Assembly (NCBI GenBank): GCA_913060815.1
Contig: CAJXSZ010000003.1
Location: 62,001 to 126,000, forward strand
From: an uncultured Sulfitobacter sp.
GTDB lineage: Bacteria > Pseudomonadota > Alphaproteobacteria > Rhodobacterales > Rhodobacteraceae
Length of the DNA: 64,000 nt
Direction of reading: 5' to 3'
Shown here: positions 19,247 to 28,705 of the stretch, piece by piece
Position numbering within the stretch: the stretch's first letter is position 1
How the letters are laid out: each line of letters begins with the position of its first letter
Notes under the pieces: model-generated
Told to the model about the DNA's origin: nothing
Databases searched by the model: none
What the model saw: the letters and a program-made list of their open reading frames with translations, nothing else
Made by a program: the position numbers and the translations under genes

Positions 19247-19579
19247 ATGACACGGACTGCAAAAATTATTCATCTGGCCGCACTGACCACGGCGGCGGCG
19301 CTGTATCTCGCCACAAGTACGCAAGCAGCAGCGCAGTCGCAGCGCAACTGCGGGCCGCGTGATGTGGTGGTGGGGCAACTGGCGGAGCGGTATGGCGAGA
19401 CGCGGCAATCGGTGGGCATCGGGTCAAACAACGCGATGGTCGAAGTGTTTGCCTCGGACGCCTCTGGCAGCTGGACGATTCTGGTCACGATGCCAAGTGG
19501 CGTTGCCTGTCTTGTCGCCTCGGGTGATGCATTCGAGCAGGTGGCAGAGGCGTTGCCAGCGCAAGGCAACGACGCCTGA
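19247..19579 (+). CDS. small secreted protein of unknown function
   Basis: 110 residues with a signal peptide (LAALTTAAALYLATSTQAAAQ, cleavage near residue 30). The mature domain of about 80 residues has two Cys (RNCGPRD and GVACLVA) likely forming a disulfide. The pattern RDVVVGQLAERYGETRQSVG recurs in small periplasmic proteins of Rhodobacterales in my memory, but no function is known. It is divergent from mcl2 and ends directly against the convergent TauE gene. Confidence 0.7.
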   Translation: MTRTAKIIHLAALTTAAALYLATSTQAAAQSQRNCGPRDVVVGQLAERYGETRQSVGIGSNNAMVEVFASDASGSWTILVTMPSGVACLVASGDAFEQVAEALPAQGNDA

Positions 19580-20335
19580 TTACGTCAGCCCGTCCCAGAT
19601 GAGTTTGACGCCTGTCACTGTAAGCAGAACATAGGTGAGGGCAAAGAAGAGATGCTCGGGCACCAAACGGTGCGCGCGCACGCCCAGCCATGCGCCCAGC
19701 AGCGCAAATGGAGCCAGCAGCAGATTGGCCTGCGCTGTCTCCAGCGTGAACATGCCGAGAAACGCATAAGGAATAAACTTGGCGATATTCACGGCCCAGA
19801 AGATGAGAACGGATGTCGCCTGATACCCTGTTTTATCCAAGCCGCGCGATAATAGGAAAACGGCGGCGGGTGGGCCGCCTGCGTGACTGACAAAGCTGGT
19901 AAATCCCACCGCGACGCCTGCAATCAGCCCGCCCTTGTCGGGCATATGGCCGCCGCCCACACGCAGCCAGCCGCGTTTGAGGCTGATCTGCCACGCGACG
20001 AACCCCACAGACACCAACCCGATCAGCAAGCGCAAAAGATCCGGCGATGCGACGCGGTAAAGGGCTGTGCCCAGCGCCACTCCAGGCAGGGCGCCTGCGA
20101 TAATCAGCAATGCTTCGCGCTTGTGCCAACGGCCCCAGTAGGGACGCAGTGTCGAGACATCAATCAGCATCAAAAGCGGCAGCATCACGCCGAGAGCCAG
20201 CCCCGGATCAACCACCAGCGCCAGCACAGAGGCAGATGCGAAAGCCGCACCAGAGCCAAAGCCGCCCTTGGAGATGCCCGCAAAAACTACAGCAGGCCCG
20301 GCAATAGCGAAAAACCAAAGATCGAGTACGAGCAT
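19580..20335 (-). CDS. TauE/SafE family anion exporter
   Basis: 251 residues from ATG 20335 (a TTG one codon earlier is possible). Seven to eight membrane helices with two glycine-rich repeats, GISKGGFGSGAAFAS near the N-terminus and GFTSFVSHAGGPPAAVFLL in the middle, are diagnostic for the TauE/SafE (DUF81) family, which exports sulfite, sulfoacetate or other small organic anions. Substrate not determinable. A second member lies at 42444. Confidence 0.88.
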   Translation of the reverse strand: MLVLDLWFFAIAGPAVVFAGISKGGFGSGAAFASASVLALVVDPGLALGVMLPLLMLIDVSTLRPYWGRWHKREALLIIAGALPGVALGTALYRVASPDLLRLLIGLVSVGFVAWQISLKRGWLRVGGGHMPDKGGLIAGVAVGFTSFVSHAGGPPAAVFLLSRGLDKTGYQATSVLIFWAVNIAKFIPYAFLGMFTLETAQANLLLAPFALLGAWLGVRAHRLVPEHLFFALTYVLLTVTGVKLIWDGLT

Positions 20336-20436
20336 CAACGCCTCTTGAATTTATCCTAACGTTCTTATGTTTGACAGGGAGACGGCGGCGCACCAACCGC
20401 TGATTTGCAATATTGCCCCTCGGAAGGACATCCCCC

Positions 20437-20868
20437 ATGAAAACGCTGCTGACTTCGACCGCATTGATGATTGCCCTGAGTGGTGCGGCGCTGGCGCAAT
20501 CAGTGCAGTCGCCCGTGGGTGTCACAAAGATGAATGAGGGCAGTCTGCTTGTGGGCGATATGATCGGGGAGCCGATTATGAGTTTTCGCGGGCGTCCCAA
20601 TACGGACAAGCCAATGCCGCTGTCCGGGCTGAACCGTTTTGAAGAAGTCGCGCATATCACGGATGTGATGATTAACGCCGATGGCACGGTAGAAGCGCTG
20701 GTGATGAGCGTCGGCGGATTTTGGGGGCTTGCGGACCGCGAGGTCACTGTGGCGATGGAAGGTGTGACCGTTGTCACCGATGTGCGCGGCGACAAGCATT
20801 TCGTAATCTATACCTATGACGAGACGCTGGCCGATGCGCCGCGGTTCAATAAGTTCGATATTGAGTAG
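20437..20868 (+). CDS. secreted PRC-barrel domain protein, first of two paralogues
   Basis: 143 residues from MKTLLTSTAL, with GGAAGGA 11 bases upstream; an 8-residue extension is less likely. Signal peptide to about residue 21 (ALAQS). The mature part is a PRC-barrel: LLVGDMIGEPI, ITDVMINADGTVEALVMSVGGFWGLADREV. PRC-barrels bind proteins, RNA or pigments as adaptors; exported versions in alphaproteobacteria are uncharacterised. Shares layout and motifs with the next gene, so the pair arose by tandem duplication. Confidence 0.82.
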   Translation: MKTLLTSTALMIALSGAALAQSVQSPVGVTKMNEGSLLVGDMIGEPIMSFRGRPNTDKPMPLSGLNRFEEVAHITDVMINADGTVEALVMSVGGFWGLADREVTVAMEGVTVVTDVRGDKHFVIYTYDETLADAPRFNKFDIE

Positions 20869-21009
20869 CCGAAAGAAAATCGAAGCCGAGAATTTGCTAT
20901 TAATCCAAGATTGAATGGAACGCTTCTCGGGTGGTCGTGTTGATAGTCCATAGGAAGTCTGGAGGACGTAAGTTCTTCTCCGGACATAATAGAACTAAGG
21001 AGATTTAAC

Positions 21010-21450
21010 ATGAAAACGCTTTTAGCAACAACCGCAGTACTTGCATCTTTGACCGGCGCCGCGATGGCAGACGGGCATGCAAAAATGTCCAACATCGGTT
21101 CAGTGGCAGCACAGCCAACCGACTTCTTCGCCTCTGACCTGATCGGTATGCGCATCTACAACGTCGAGGTCGATTTTGACGAAACCGCACCGATGATGGA
21201 AGACGCCGAGAAGGAGTGGGATGATATCGGTGAGATCAACGATATTATCATCACTGCAGAAGGCGACGTATCTGCCGTAATTCTCGGTGTAGGTGGCTTC
21301 CTCGGTCTTGGTGAGCGCGACGTGTCCGTATCCATGGACGAAATCAAAGTGCTCATGGAAGAAGGCGAGAGCGACGACCGCTTCCTCGTGGTGAAGACCA
21401 GCAAAGAGATGCTGGAGAAAGCACCTGTATTTGAGCGCGAAGAAATGTAA
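21010..21450 (+). CDS. secreted PRC-barrel domain protein, second paralogue
   Basis: 146 residues, preceded by AAGGAG. Signal peptide MKTLLATTAVLASLTGAAMA is nearly the same as that of its neighbour. The barrel motif DLIGMRI, INDIIITAEGDVSAVILGVGGFLGLGERDVSV aligns with the first copy. It is strongly acidic (EDAEKEWDD, EEGESDD), unlike copy one, which suggests functional divergence. Periplasmic location inferred. Confidence 0.83.
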   Translation: MKTLLATTAVLASLTGAAMADGHAKMSNIGSVAAQPTDFFASDLIGMRIYNVEVDFDETAPMMEDAEKEWDDIGEINDIIITAEGDVSAVILGVGGFLGLGERDVSVSMDEIKVLMEEGESDDRFLVVKTSKEMLEKAPVFEREEM

Positions 21451-21515
21451 AAGTATTCGCGCCTTATGACTGCCTCTTTGGCAAAAATCATAGCGCGTTG
21501 CACTTTTTATCAGCG

Positions 21516-21546
21516 GCGGGTCGTCTGGCAACAGGCGGCCCGCTTT
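21516..21546 (+). terminator. rho-independent terminator after the PRC-barrel gene
   Basis: Arms GCGGGTCG and CGGCCCGC (one G-T wobble) with a 12-base loop, followed by TTTGCT, 65 bases after the PRC-barrel stop and before mdh. Confidence 0.55.
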
Positions 21547-21632
21547 GCTGTTTGCGGTCAAATTGCCATGTGTCTTGCACGCTGATGCCGATGGGTTTAA
21601 GCCCACCCCAACCAAAACTCATGGAGAACTGA

Positions 21633-22598
<966 letters not shown>

Positions 22599-22618
22599 GC
22601 AATTTTGAGCGAATGACA

Positions 22619-22650
22619 GGAGGGCGTGCCTGCGATGGTGCGCCCTTTTT
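22619..22650 (+). terminator. rho-independent terminator after mdh
   Basis: Arms AGGGCG (22621-22626) and CGCCCT (22641-22646) with a 14-base loop followed by a T-run, 22 bases after the mdh stop. It separates mdh from the sdh operon. Confidence 0.7.
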
Positions 22651-22655
22651 GCATG

Positions 22656-22687
22656 TTGTGATCACAGTTATTATCGTGTGATCACAA
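22656..22687 (+). promoter_or_regulatory. paired GTGATCAC palindromes upstream of sdhC
   Basis: TTGTGATCACA (22656-22666) and GTGTGATCACAA (22676-22687) have centres 20 bp apart, about 130-155 bases upstream of sdhC. They match the pair before sucC in sequence and spacing, so the two operons probably share a regulator that binds cooperatively on one DNA face. The remainder of the gap to 22813 shows no other clear element. Confidence 0.68.
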
Positions 22688-22813
22688 ATTAATGCATCTG
22701 CGACAATTTTCCGTTCAATTCGGCAAGAGAGGCTCGCAAATTGCCGCTTGCGCACGTGACAGGCCCGAAAAATACGTTAGTAATAGCGGCAAGTAGCCAA
22801 AAAGGAGCCTGTT

Positions 22814-23197
22814 ATGGCCGATGTGAACCGGGGCAATCGCCCCCTTTCGCCCCACTTGCAGATTTATCGCCCGCAGTTGACGTCGATGACATCGATCCTG
22901 ACGCGGATCACGGGCAATGCGATGCTGATCTCCGCCCTGTTGATCGTGTGGTGGTTTCTCGCCGCTGCCAGCGGTGAGGGGTACTTCGCGATTGTGGACG
23001 GTTTCCTGACCAGCTGGTTTGGCGATCTGATCATGTTCCTGAGTGTGCTGGGCCTGTGGTACCACACGCTGGCAGGCATTCGCCACCTGATCTGGGACAA
23101 CGCGGTGATGATGGACATCGCCACGGCAGAGAAGCTGGGTTGGGCCTGCCTTGGCGGCTCGGTCCTGCTGACGCTGATCACTGTCGTTCTGGTTTGA
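22814..23197 (+). CDS. sdhC: succinate dehydrogenase cytochrome b556 subunit
   Basis: 127 residues, ribosome-binding site AAAGGAG. Begins MADVNRGNRPLSPHLQIYR, typical of SdhC, followed by three membrane helices; the haem ligand histidine is expected in LWYHTLAGIRHLIWD. It anchors SdhAB and binds quinone and haem b with SdhD. First gene of an operon running at least to sdhB. Confidence 0.94.
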   Translation: MADVNRGNRPLSPHLQIYRPQLTSMTSILTRITGNAMLISALLIVWWFLAAASGEGYFAIVDGFLTSWFGDLIMFLSVLGLWYHTLAGIRHLIWDNAVMMDIATAEKLGWACLGGSVLLTLITVVLV

Positions 23198-23207
23198 GGA
23201 GAGTAGC

Positions 23208-23579
23208 ATGGCTTATTTGACAGACCGCAAACGCGCAATGGGACTCGGTTCCGCCAAGTCCGGCACAGCGCATCACTGGTCGATGACCGTAAGCTCGGTC
23301 GCGTTGCTGATCCTGCTGCCGCTGTTTGTGTTCACATTCGGCGCGGCGCTGGGCGGGACATATGAAGAGATCGTTGCCTATTACAGCCGTCCGTTCCCCG
23401 CGATTGTCGCGGCGCTGACCATTCTGGTGAGCTTCAAGCATTTCAACGGCGGTGTGCAAACGCTGATCGAGGATTATGTGCATGGATTGGCGCAGAAAGT
23501 CTCCATCGTGGCCATGACGTGCGTCAGCTACGGCGCGGCGGCGATTGGTATCTTCGCGATTGCGCGACTGGCGCTGTAA
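23208..23579 (+). CDS. sdhD: succinate dehydrogenase hydrophobic membrane anchor subunit
   Basis: 123 residues, 10 bases after sdhC, with GGAG before the start. N-terminus MAYLTDRKRAMGLGSAKSGTAHHW and three membrane helices match alphaproteobacterial SdhD; HFNGGVQTLIEDYVHG carries the haem/quinone-site residues. The 176-base gap after it, before sdhA, contains only short GC-rich inverted repeats. Confidence 0.92.
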   Translation: MAYLTDRKRAMGLGSAKSGTAHHWSMTVSSVALLILLPLFVFTFGAALGGTYEEIVAYYSRPFPAIVAALTILVSFKHFNGGVQTLIEDYVHGLAQKVSIVAMTCVSYGAAAIGIFAIARLAL

Positions 23580-23755
23580 CGCACTGCGACAAATGGCGTG
23601 GCGGATAAGCCTTCGCGGCGCCGCCAGCCATACTAGGTATAGAGTCAAAGGCGGGTCGCTCCGCCGATAGGGAATTCCAATCAGGCGCAGATGCGCCGCA
23701 CAGACGGGTCCAGTACGATAAGACGGACAGACCCCAAGCATGAAGAGGGCACGAT

Positions 23756-25561
23756 ATGGCTGCTTATGAGTATGAGACCCACGAATATGACGTTGTTGTT
23801 GTCGGTGCGGGCGGTGCAGGTCTGCGCGCCACGCTGGGGATGGCGGAGCAGGGGCTGAAGACAGCCTGTATTTCCAAGGTTTTCCCGACACGCTCCCACA
23901 CGGTAGCGGCACAGGGCGGCATCGCGGCGTCCCTTTCCAACATGGGTCCCGATAACTGGCAGTGGCACATGTACGACACGGTCAAAGGGTCTGACTGGCT
24001 TGGTGATACGGACGCGATGGAGTATCTGGCGCGGGAAGCACCAAAGGCGGTGTACGAGCTGGAGCATTACGGCGTGCCGTTTTCGCGCACCGAAGAGGGC
24101 AAGATTTACCAGCGTCCCTTTGGCGGTCACACAACAGAATTTGGCGAAGGCCCCCCTGTGCAGCGCACCTGTGCTGCCGCTGACCGTACGGGCCACGCGA
24201 TCCTGCACACGCTTTACGGCCAGTCGCTCAAGCATAACGCCGAGTTCTACATCGAATATTTCGCCATTGATCTGATCATGTCCGACGATGGTGTCTGTGA
24301 AGGCGTGCTGTGCTGGAAGCTTGACGACGGCACGATGCACCTGTTCAGCGCCAAGATGGTTGTGCTGGCCACGGGCGGCTACGGCCGCGCGTACTTTAGC
24401 GCAACATCTGCCCACACCTGCACAGGTGATGGTGGCGGTATGACAGCGCGCGCGGGTCTGCCGCTTCAGGATATGGAATTTGTTCAATTCCACCCAACTG
24501 GCATTTACGGCGCAGGCTGTCTGATCACTGAAGGCGCGCGCGGGGAGGGTGGCTATCTCACCAACTCCGAGGGCGAGCGGTTTATGGAGCGCTATGCGCC
24601 CACATATAAAGACCTCGCCAGCCGTGACGTTGTTTCCCGCTGTATGACCATGGAAATCCGTGAAGGGCGTGGCGTGGGCGAGAAGGGGGATCACATTCAC
24701 CTTCACCTCAACCACCTGCCACCCGAGACGCTGGACCTGCGTTTGCCAGGTATTTCCGAATCTGCGCGGATCTTCGCGGGCGTGGACCTGACGAAAGAAC
24801 CAATCCCTGTGTTGCCGACTGTGCACTACAACATGGGCGGCATTCCGACGAATTATTGGGGTGAGGTTCTCGCCCCGACGAAGGACAACCCCGACAATGT
24901 CTCCCCCGGTTTGATGGCTGTGGGCGAAGCGGGCTGTGCCTCGGTGCATGGCGCGAACCGTCTTGGGTCCAACTCGCTGATCGACCTTGTGGTGTTCGGC
25001 CGTGCGGCGGCGATCCGAGCCAAGGAAGTTGTCGATCCCGAAGCGCCCGTACCAACGCCAAACAAGCGTTCTATCGAGGCCGCGTTCAGCCGCTTTGACG
25101 GGCTGCGCTATGCCAAGGGTCATGTGCCCACCTCCGAGCTGCGTCTCGAGATGCAGCAGACGATGCAGGCCGACGCGGCGGTGTTCCGCACCGACAAGAC
25201 GCTGGCCGAGGGTGAGGAGAAGATGAAGAGTGTCGCGGGCAAGCTGTCTGATCTGAAAGTCACCGATACTTCGCTGGTCTGGAACTCTGATCTGATGGAG
25301 ACACTGGAGCTCACCAACCTGATGCCAAACGCTGTGGCTACGATCACCGCAGCGGCGGCGCGCAAGGAAAGCCGTGGCGCGCATGCGCATGAGGATTACC
25401 CCGACCGTGACGACGAGAACTGGCGTAAGCACAGCCTCATCTGGTTCAAGGGCAACGAGGCAAGCCTCGGCTTCCGCGGTGTGCACATGAACCCGCTGAC
25501 TAGCCACAATGAAGGCGGGATTGATCTGAAGAAGATCGCGCCGAAAGCGCGGGTTTACTAA
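23756..25561 (+). CDS. sdhA: succinate dehydrogenase flavoprotein subunit
   Basis: 601 residues. FAD-binding [15 protein letters not shown], the covalent FAD histidine in [10 protein letters not shown], the active-site HPTGIYGAG and RGEGGYL segments, and the C-terminal WRKHSLIWF region are all present. It oxidises succinate to fumarate, passing electrons to SdhB. Normal family length. A sulfotransferase-like gene starts 2 bases after its stop. Confidence 0.97.
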   Translation: MAAYEYETHEYDVVVVGAGGAGLRATLGMAEQGLKTACISKVFPTRSHTVAAQGGIAASLSNMGPDNWQWHMYDTVKGSDWLGDTDAMEYLAREAPKAVYELEHYGVPFSRTEEGKIYQRPFGGHTTEFGEGPPVQRTCAAADRTGHAILHTLYGQSLKHNAEFYIEYFAIDLIMSDDGVCEGVLCWKLDDGTMHLFSAKMVVLATGGYGRAYFSATSAHTCTGDGGGMTARAGLPLQDMEFVQFHPTGIYGAGCLITEGARGEGGYLTNSEGERFMERYAPTYKDLASRDVVSRCMTMEIREGRGVGEKGDHIHLHLNHLPPETLDLRLPGISESARIFAGVDLTKEPIPVLPTVHYNMGGIPTNYWGEVLAPTKDNPDNVSPGLMAVGEAGCASVHGANRLGSNSLIDLVVFGRAAAIRAKEVVDPEAPVPTPNKRSIEAAFSRFDGLRYAKGHVPTSELRLEMQQTMQADAAVFRTDKTLAEGEEKMKSVAGKLSDLKVTDTSLVWNSDLMETLELTNLMPNAVATITAAAARKESRGAHAHEDYPDRDDENWRKHSLIWFKGNEASLGFRGVHMNPLTSHNEGGIDLKKIAPKARVY

Positions 25562-25563
25562 GC

Positions 25564-26460
25564 ATGACTGCGCTGGCGCAAGCGGACACAGCATGGTCGC
25601 AGGCGGGGTTTTCCCCTGTCTGCGCCTTGCAGGTGTTTGGTATGCGCCGCTCTGGCAACCACGCGATCATTGACTGGATCATGCGCAACGCCCCCGAAGG
25701 GGCAAGCGGCGGGGTTTTCTATAACAATTGCAAATTCGGCAAGAACCCGATCCGTCACTATGGCTCGATGGATACTTACGGAGCCGAGCGTGATCTTCTG
25801 GATCACCGCGATGACAAGGATGTGGACCGTGTAGGCGCGGCAGGCAAGGCCCCGATGGTGGTCGTGTCCTACGAGGACCGCATGCCGCAGCCCGCAGGGG
25901 AGGCGCAGCGCGCGAGCCACGAGATGCAGGATGCGGACTTCACCCATCAGGTAATCATCTATCGCAGCTTCCTGAACTGGTCGGCGTCCCTGTTGGCGAA
26001 GATCAAGAAGAATCCTGTTTTCGGCGCTACGGACCGTTTGCGGATCATGACAGTGGCTCTTGCGACCTATGCGCAGGGACTTGACCGTGTGGCGCAGGCC
26101 AAGGGGGTTATTGCGATCTGCTATGACGACTGGATGACATCCGAGAGCTACCGTGCTGACGTGCTTCGGCGTTTGGGCCTGCCTGTGCGGGACCTGAGCC
26201 GTGGCAAAGTGCAACGGTATGGCGGCGGGTCTTCGTTTCAGCGCAAAGTGGCGCGTGCGTCCGAGCTGGATACAGTCGCACGTGACGCCGCGATGGCAGA
26301 TGATCTGGAGTACGGATTGCTGACATGGACTGCCGCGCATGATCTTCAATTTATGGAGCGGTTGATCCCTCATTTCGAAGATGATGCGGAGCGTCTTGCC
26401 ACCTTGGCCGAACGCTCAAGGCTGAACATTACACTTCCGCCGCGAAAGGTATCTGTATGA
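25564..26460 (+). CDS. P-loop sulfotransferase-like protein embedded in the sdh operon
   Basis: 298 residues. GMRRSGNHAIIDWIM near residue 24 fits the phosphosulfate-binding loop of sulfotransferase-fold proteins; VIIYRSFLNWSASL (around residue 132) fits the second, 3'-phosphate-binding strand-helix with an Arg and a Ser. The start is 2 bases after sdhA and the stop overlaps the next gene by 4 bases, so it is translationally part of the sdh operon. Base composition matches neighbours. Acceptor unknown; a link to respiration is not evident. A kinase-like P-loop role is the alternative. Confidence 0.7.
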   Translation: MTALAQADTAWSQAGFSPVCALQVFGMRRSGNHAIIDWIMRNAPEGASGGVFYNNCKFGKNPIRHYGSMDTYGAERDLLDHRDDKDVDRVGAAGKAPMVVVSYEDRMPQPAGEAQRASHEMQDADFTHQVIIYRSFLNWSASLLAKIKKNPVFGATDRLRIMTVALATYAQGLDRVAQAKGVIAICYDDWMTSESYRADVLRRLGLPVRDLSRGKVQRYGGGSSFQRKVARASELDTVARDAAMADDLEYGLLTWTAAHDLQFMERLIPHFEDDAERLATLAERSRLNITLPPRKVSV

Positions 26461-26801
26461 TACGAGTTTTGGTGATTTGCGCCGCAGTGGCCCTGACGGG
26501 ATGTGCGCAATTTGAATCCGCCAGCAATAAGGTGACGGCGGTGGCCGACAGCACGGGGCGCAGGGCTGCGGCTTCTGCCGTGACCGAGGTCATTGCCATC
26601 AACTTCCCGCAAGTGCCCAAACCGCTGATCGAGACATTCACAAATTGCGTGATCGAAAATGCCCAAGCTGTGGAGGTTCGCGAATTGGCCAAAGCCTCTG
26701 TGGTGGGGGTCGATGATCTGACCGTGGCCACTGTGCGTGCCGTACTGGCACGTCCTGCAACACAATCCTGCCTGCGCGAGCGCGCACCAATAACACTTTG
26801 A
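26457..26801 (+). CDS. small lipoprotein of unknown function between sdhA and sdhB
   Basis: 114 residues with a lipobox ALTGC at residues 12-16, so Cys16 should be lipidated. The mature part contains [22 protein letters not shown] and two further Cys residues (TNCVIE, QSCLRE). Overlaps the sulfotransferase-like gene by 4 bases (ATGA). I recall small lipoproteins at this position in sdh operons of other Rhodobacterales; no function is known. Confidence 0.75.
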   Translation: MIRVLVICAAVALTGCAQFESASNKVTAVADSTGRRAAASAVTEVIAINFPQVPKPLIETFTNCVIENAQAVEVRELAKASVVGVDDLTVATVRAVLARPATQSCLRERAPITL

Positions 26802-26850
26802 TATAGTTACCGGCCCCTGTGGCCTGACCGAGACAAGAAGGAACAGCATC

Positions 26851-27630
26851 ATGGTACAACTGACGCTCCCCAAGAATTCCCGCATGACCAGCGGAAAGAC
26901 GTGGCCCAAGCCCGAAGGCGCCACCAACCTCAAGGAGTTCCACATCTATCGCTGGAACCCTGATGACGGGAAGAACCCTTCGGTGGATACCTATTTCGTC
27001 GATCTCGATGATTGTGGCCCAATGATTTTGGACGCGATTATCAAGATCAAGAACGAGATCGACCCCACGCTGACCTTCCGCCGCTCCTGCCGCGAAGGGA
27101 TTTGTGGCTCCTGTGCGATGAACATCGACGGCATCAACACGCTGGCCTGTACCTATGGCATGGCCGAAGTCAAAGGCGTGGTGAAAATCTACCCGCTGCC
27201 GCACATGCCTGTGGTCAAAGACTTGATCCCCGACCTCACGCATTTCTATGCACAACATGCCTCGATCAAGCCGTGGCTGGAGACAGAGACGCCCGCCCCT
27301 GCCAAGGAGTGGAAGCAGAGCATCGACGACCGTGAGAAGCTTGACGGCCTCTATGAGTGCATCATGTGTGCTTGCTGCTCGACTTCTTGCCCCAGCTACT
27401 GGTGGAACGGCGACCGCTACCTCGGGCCAGCAGCGCTGCTGCACGCCTACCGCTGGATTATCGACAGCCGTGACGAGGGTACGGGCGAGCGGCTGGACGA
27501 TCTGGAAGATCCGTTCAAGCTGTATCGTTGCCACACGATCATGAACTGCGCCAAGACCTGCCCCAAGGGGCTGAACCCTGCGCTGGCGATTTCCCAGATC
27601 AAAAAGCTGATGGTCGAGCGTACCGTCTAA
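26851..27630 (+). CDS. sdhB: succinate dehydrogenase iron-sulfur subunit
   Basis: 259 residues; AAGAAGGA lies upstream of the ATG. The [2Fe-2S] ligands are in [12 protein letters not shown] and NTLAC, the [4Fe-4S] and [3Fe-4S] ligands in [16 protein letters not shown] and [17 protein letters not shown]. It carries electrons from SdhA flavin to quinone. Separated from sdhA by 1.3 kb of extra genes, which is wider than the usual arrangement. Confidence 0.97.
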   Translation: MVQLTLPKNSRMTSGKTWPKPEGATNLKEFHIYRWNPDDGKNPSVDTYFVDLDDCGPMILDAIIKIKNEIDPTLTFRRSCREGICGSCAMNIDGINTLACTYGMAEVKGVVKIYPLPHMPVVKDLIPDLTHFYAQHASIKPWLETETPAPAKEWKQSIDDREKLDGLYECIMCACCSTSCPSYWWNGDRYLGPAALLHAYRWIIDSRDEGTGERLDDLEDPFKLYRCHTIMNCAKTCPKGLNPALAISQIKKLMVERTV

Positions 27631-27639
27631 GCACCGCTG

Positions 27640-28422
27640 ATGTTTGGCTGGCTCAAGAAACTAACGGGCGGCGGGCGCAATGAAGCGCTGCCGCCCTTTG
27701 CCGTTCCTGAAGGGCCGCTCGGTGAGGCGGAACTACAACTGGCGCTGGAGCGGCCCTGTGCGCCGCTGGTGTTTACCAAGCCTGCCAATATTGACCCCTT
27801 TGCAACGATGTTTGGTGCGGTGCGGCTGGCACATAAGGCGGAGGACTGGCCCACGTGTCACGGCGCGCCGATGTGGCCGCTGTGCCAGATCAACCTCAGC
27901 CAAGCGCCACTGGTGCCCGATGCGCTGCGAGATCTTTCGTTAATCACCCTGTTCATCGCGCCCGACAACGCGCAAGCGCCGACGCAGATCATCAATACGG
28001 ACGTTCCCGACCCCGCCGCCACTTGGGCGCTGCGTAGTTATGACAAACTGGAGGGGCTGACCATCCCCAAAGCTCCTGCGCATGGCAGCACGCTCTCCCC
28101 GCGTTTGGGGGAGTGGGGGGCTGTGACGCCTGATTATGCAAATCACGATATGGCGGGTGCGGTGGTCGATACCATGGCCAACGATGTCTACGCCTATGAC
28201 TGGTCGCATAGTCTGGCGCAGACCAAGCTGGGCGGCTGGCCCGCCACCGTACAGTCAGAGCCTTGGTGGGACTATAAACAGACAGACGATACATGGGATT
28301 TTGTAATGCAGATCGAGAACGAGCCAAAGGCTGGTTGGCATGGATGGGGAGACGGGGCTGCCTACATCGCCCGCTCGAGTCTGCGCCCGCATCTGTGGGC
28401 CATTGATGTGCAGTTCACCTGA
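27640..28422 (+). CDS. DUF1963 (YwqG-like) domain protein
   Basis: 260 residues, 9 bases after sdhB. The internal pattern GAPMWPLCQINLSQAP, LITLFIAPDN and KLGGWPATVQSEPWW, ending AIDVQF, is that of the DUF1963/YwqG fold, whose members often read as beta-rich proteins of unknown role. Probably co-transcribed with sdh. Its stop shares a base with the next start (TGATG). Confidence 0.8.
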   Translation: MFGWLKKLTGGGRNEALPPFAVPEGPLGEAELQLALERPCAPLVFTKPANIDPFATMFGAVRLAHKAEDWPTCHGAPMWPLCQINLSQAPLVPDALRDLSLITLFIAPDNAQAPTQIINTDVPDPAATWALRSYDKLEGLTIPKAPAHGSTLSPRLGEWGAVTPDYANHDMAGAVVDTMANDVYAYDWSHSLAQTKLGGWPATVQSEPWWDYKQTDDTWDFVMQIENEPKAGWHGWGDGAAYIARSSLRPHLWAIDVQFT

Positions 28423-28637
28423 TGATCCTGATCCTCGCCCCCATCATCTTTGGCGTTGTGGCCTATCTCGCGTGGCGCAACCGCGCTGTACGGGGCTGTC
28501 GCTGGCGCGAGGACCGCACAGGCGATCGCGGCGCATTGCGCAAATACCATTGCGTCGCTTGCGGGGCGGAGGCCTTCACAGCGACCAAGGGACCGCCACA
28601 GTCCTGCAAAAAGGGTTTGGGCGGCGGATCGCTCTGA
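28422..28637 (+). CDS. small membrane-anchored zinc-ribbon-like protein
   Basis: 71 residues. An N-terminal membrane helix (ILILAPIIFGVVAYLAW) is followed by a basic region and a CVAC pair with a later Cys (CRWRED, QSCKKG), suggesting a small zinc site. It is coupled to the DUF1963 gene by TGATG. I do not recognise a function. Confidence 0.65.
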   Translation: MILILAPIIFGVVAYLAWRNRAVRGCRWREDRTGDRGALRKYHCVACGAEAFTATKGPPQSCKKGLGGGSL

Positions 28638-28705
28638 ACCCTGCGTAACCCTCGACAGGGCGCGCGCCCCGCGTGTAGCCTTGGACCAGCCACGGGGAGA
28701 CGGTC

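Noticed and set aside
23681..25594. Long open frame antisense to sdhA
   Set aside because: It mirrors a fully conserved sdhA frame and its product has low-information Arg/His/Ala-rich sequence, as expected for antisense frames in high-GC DNA.
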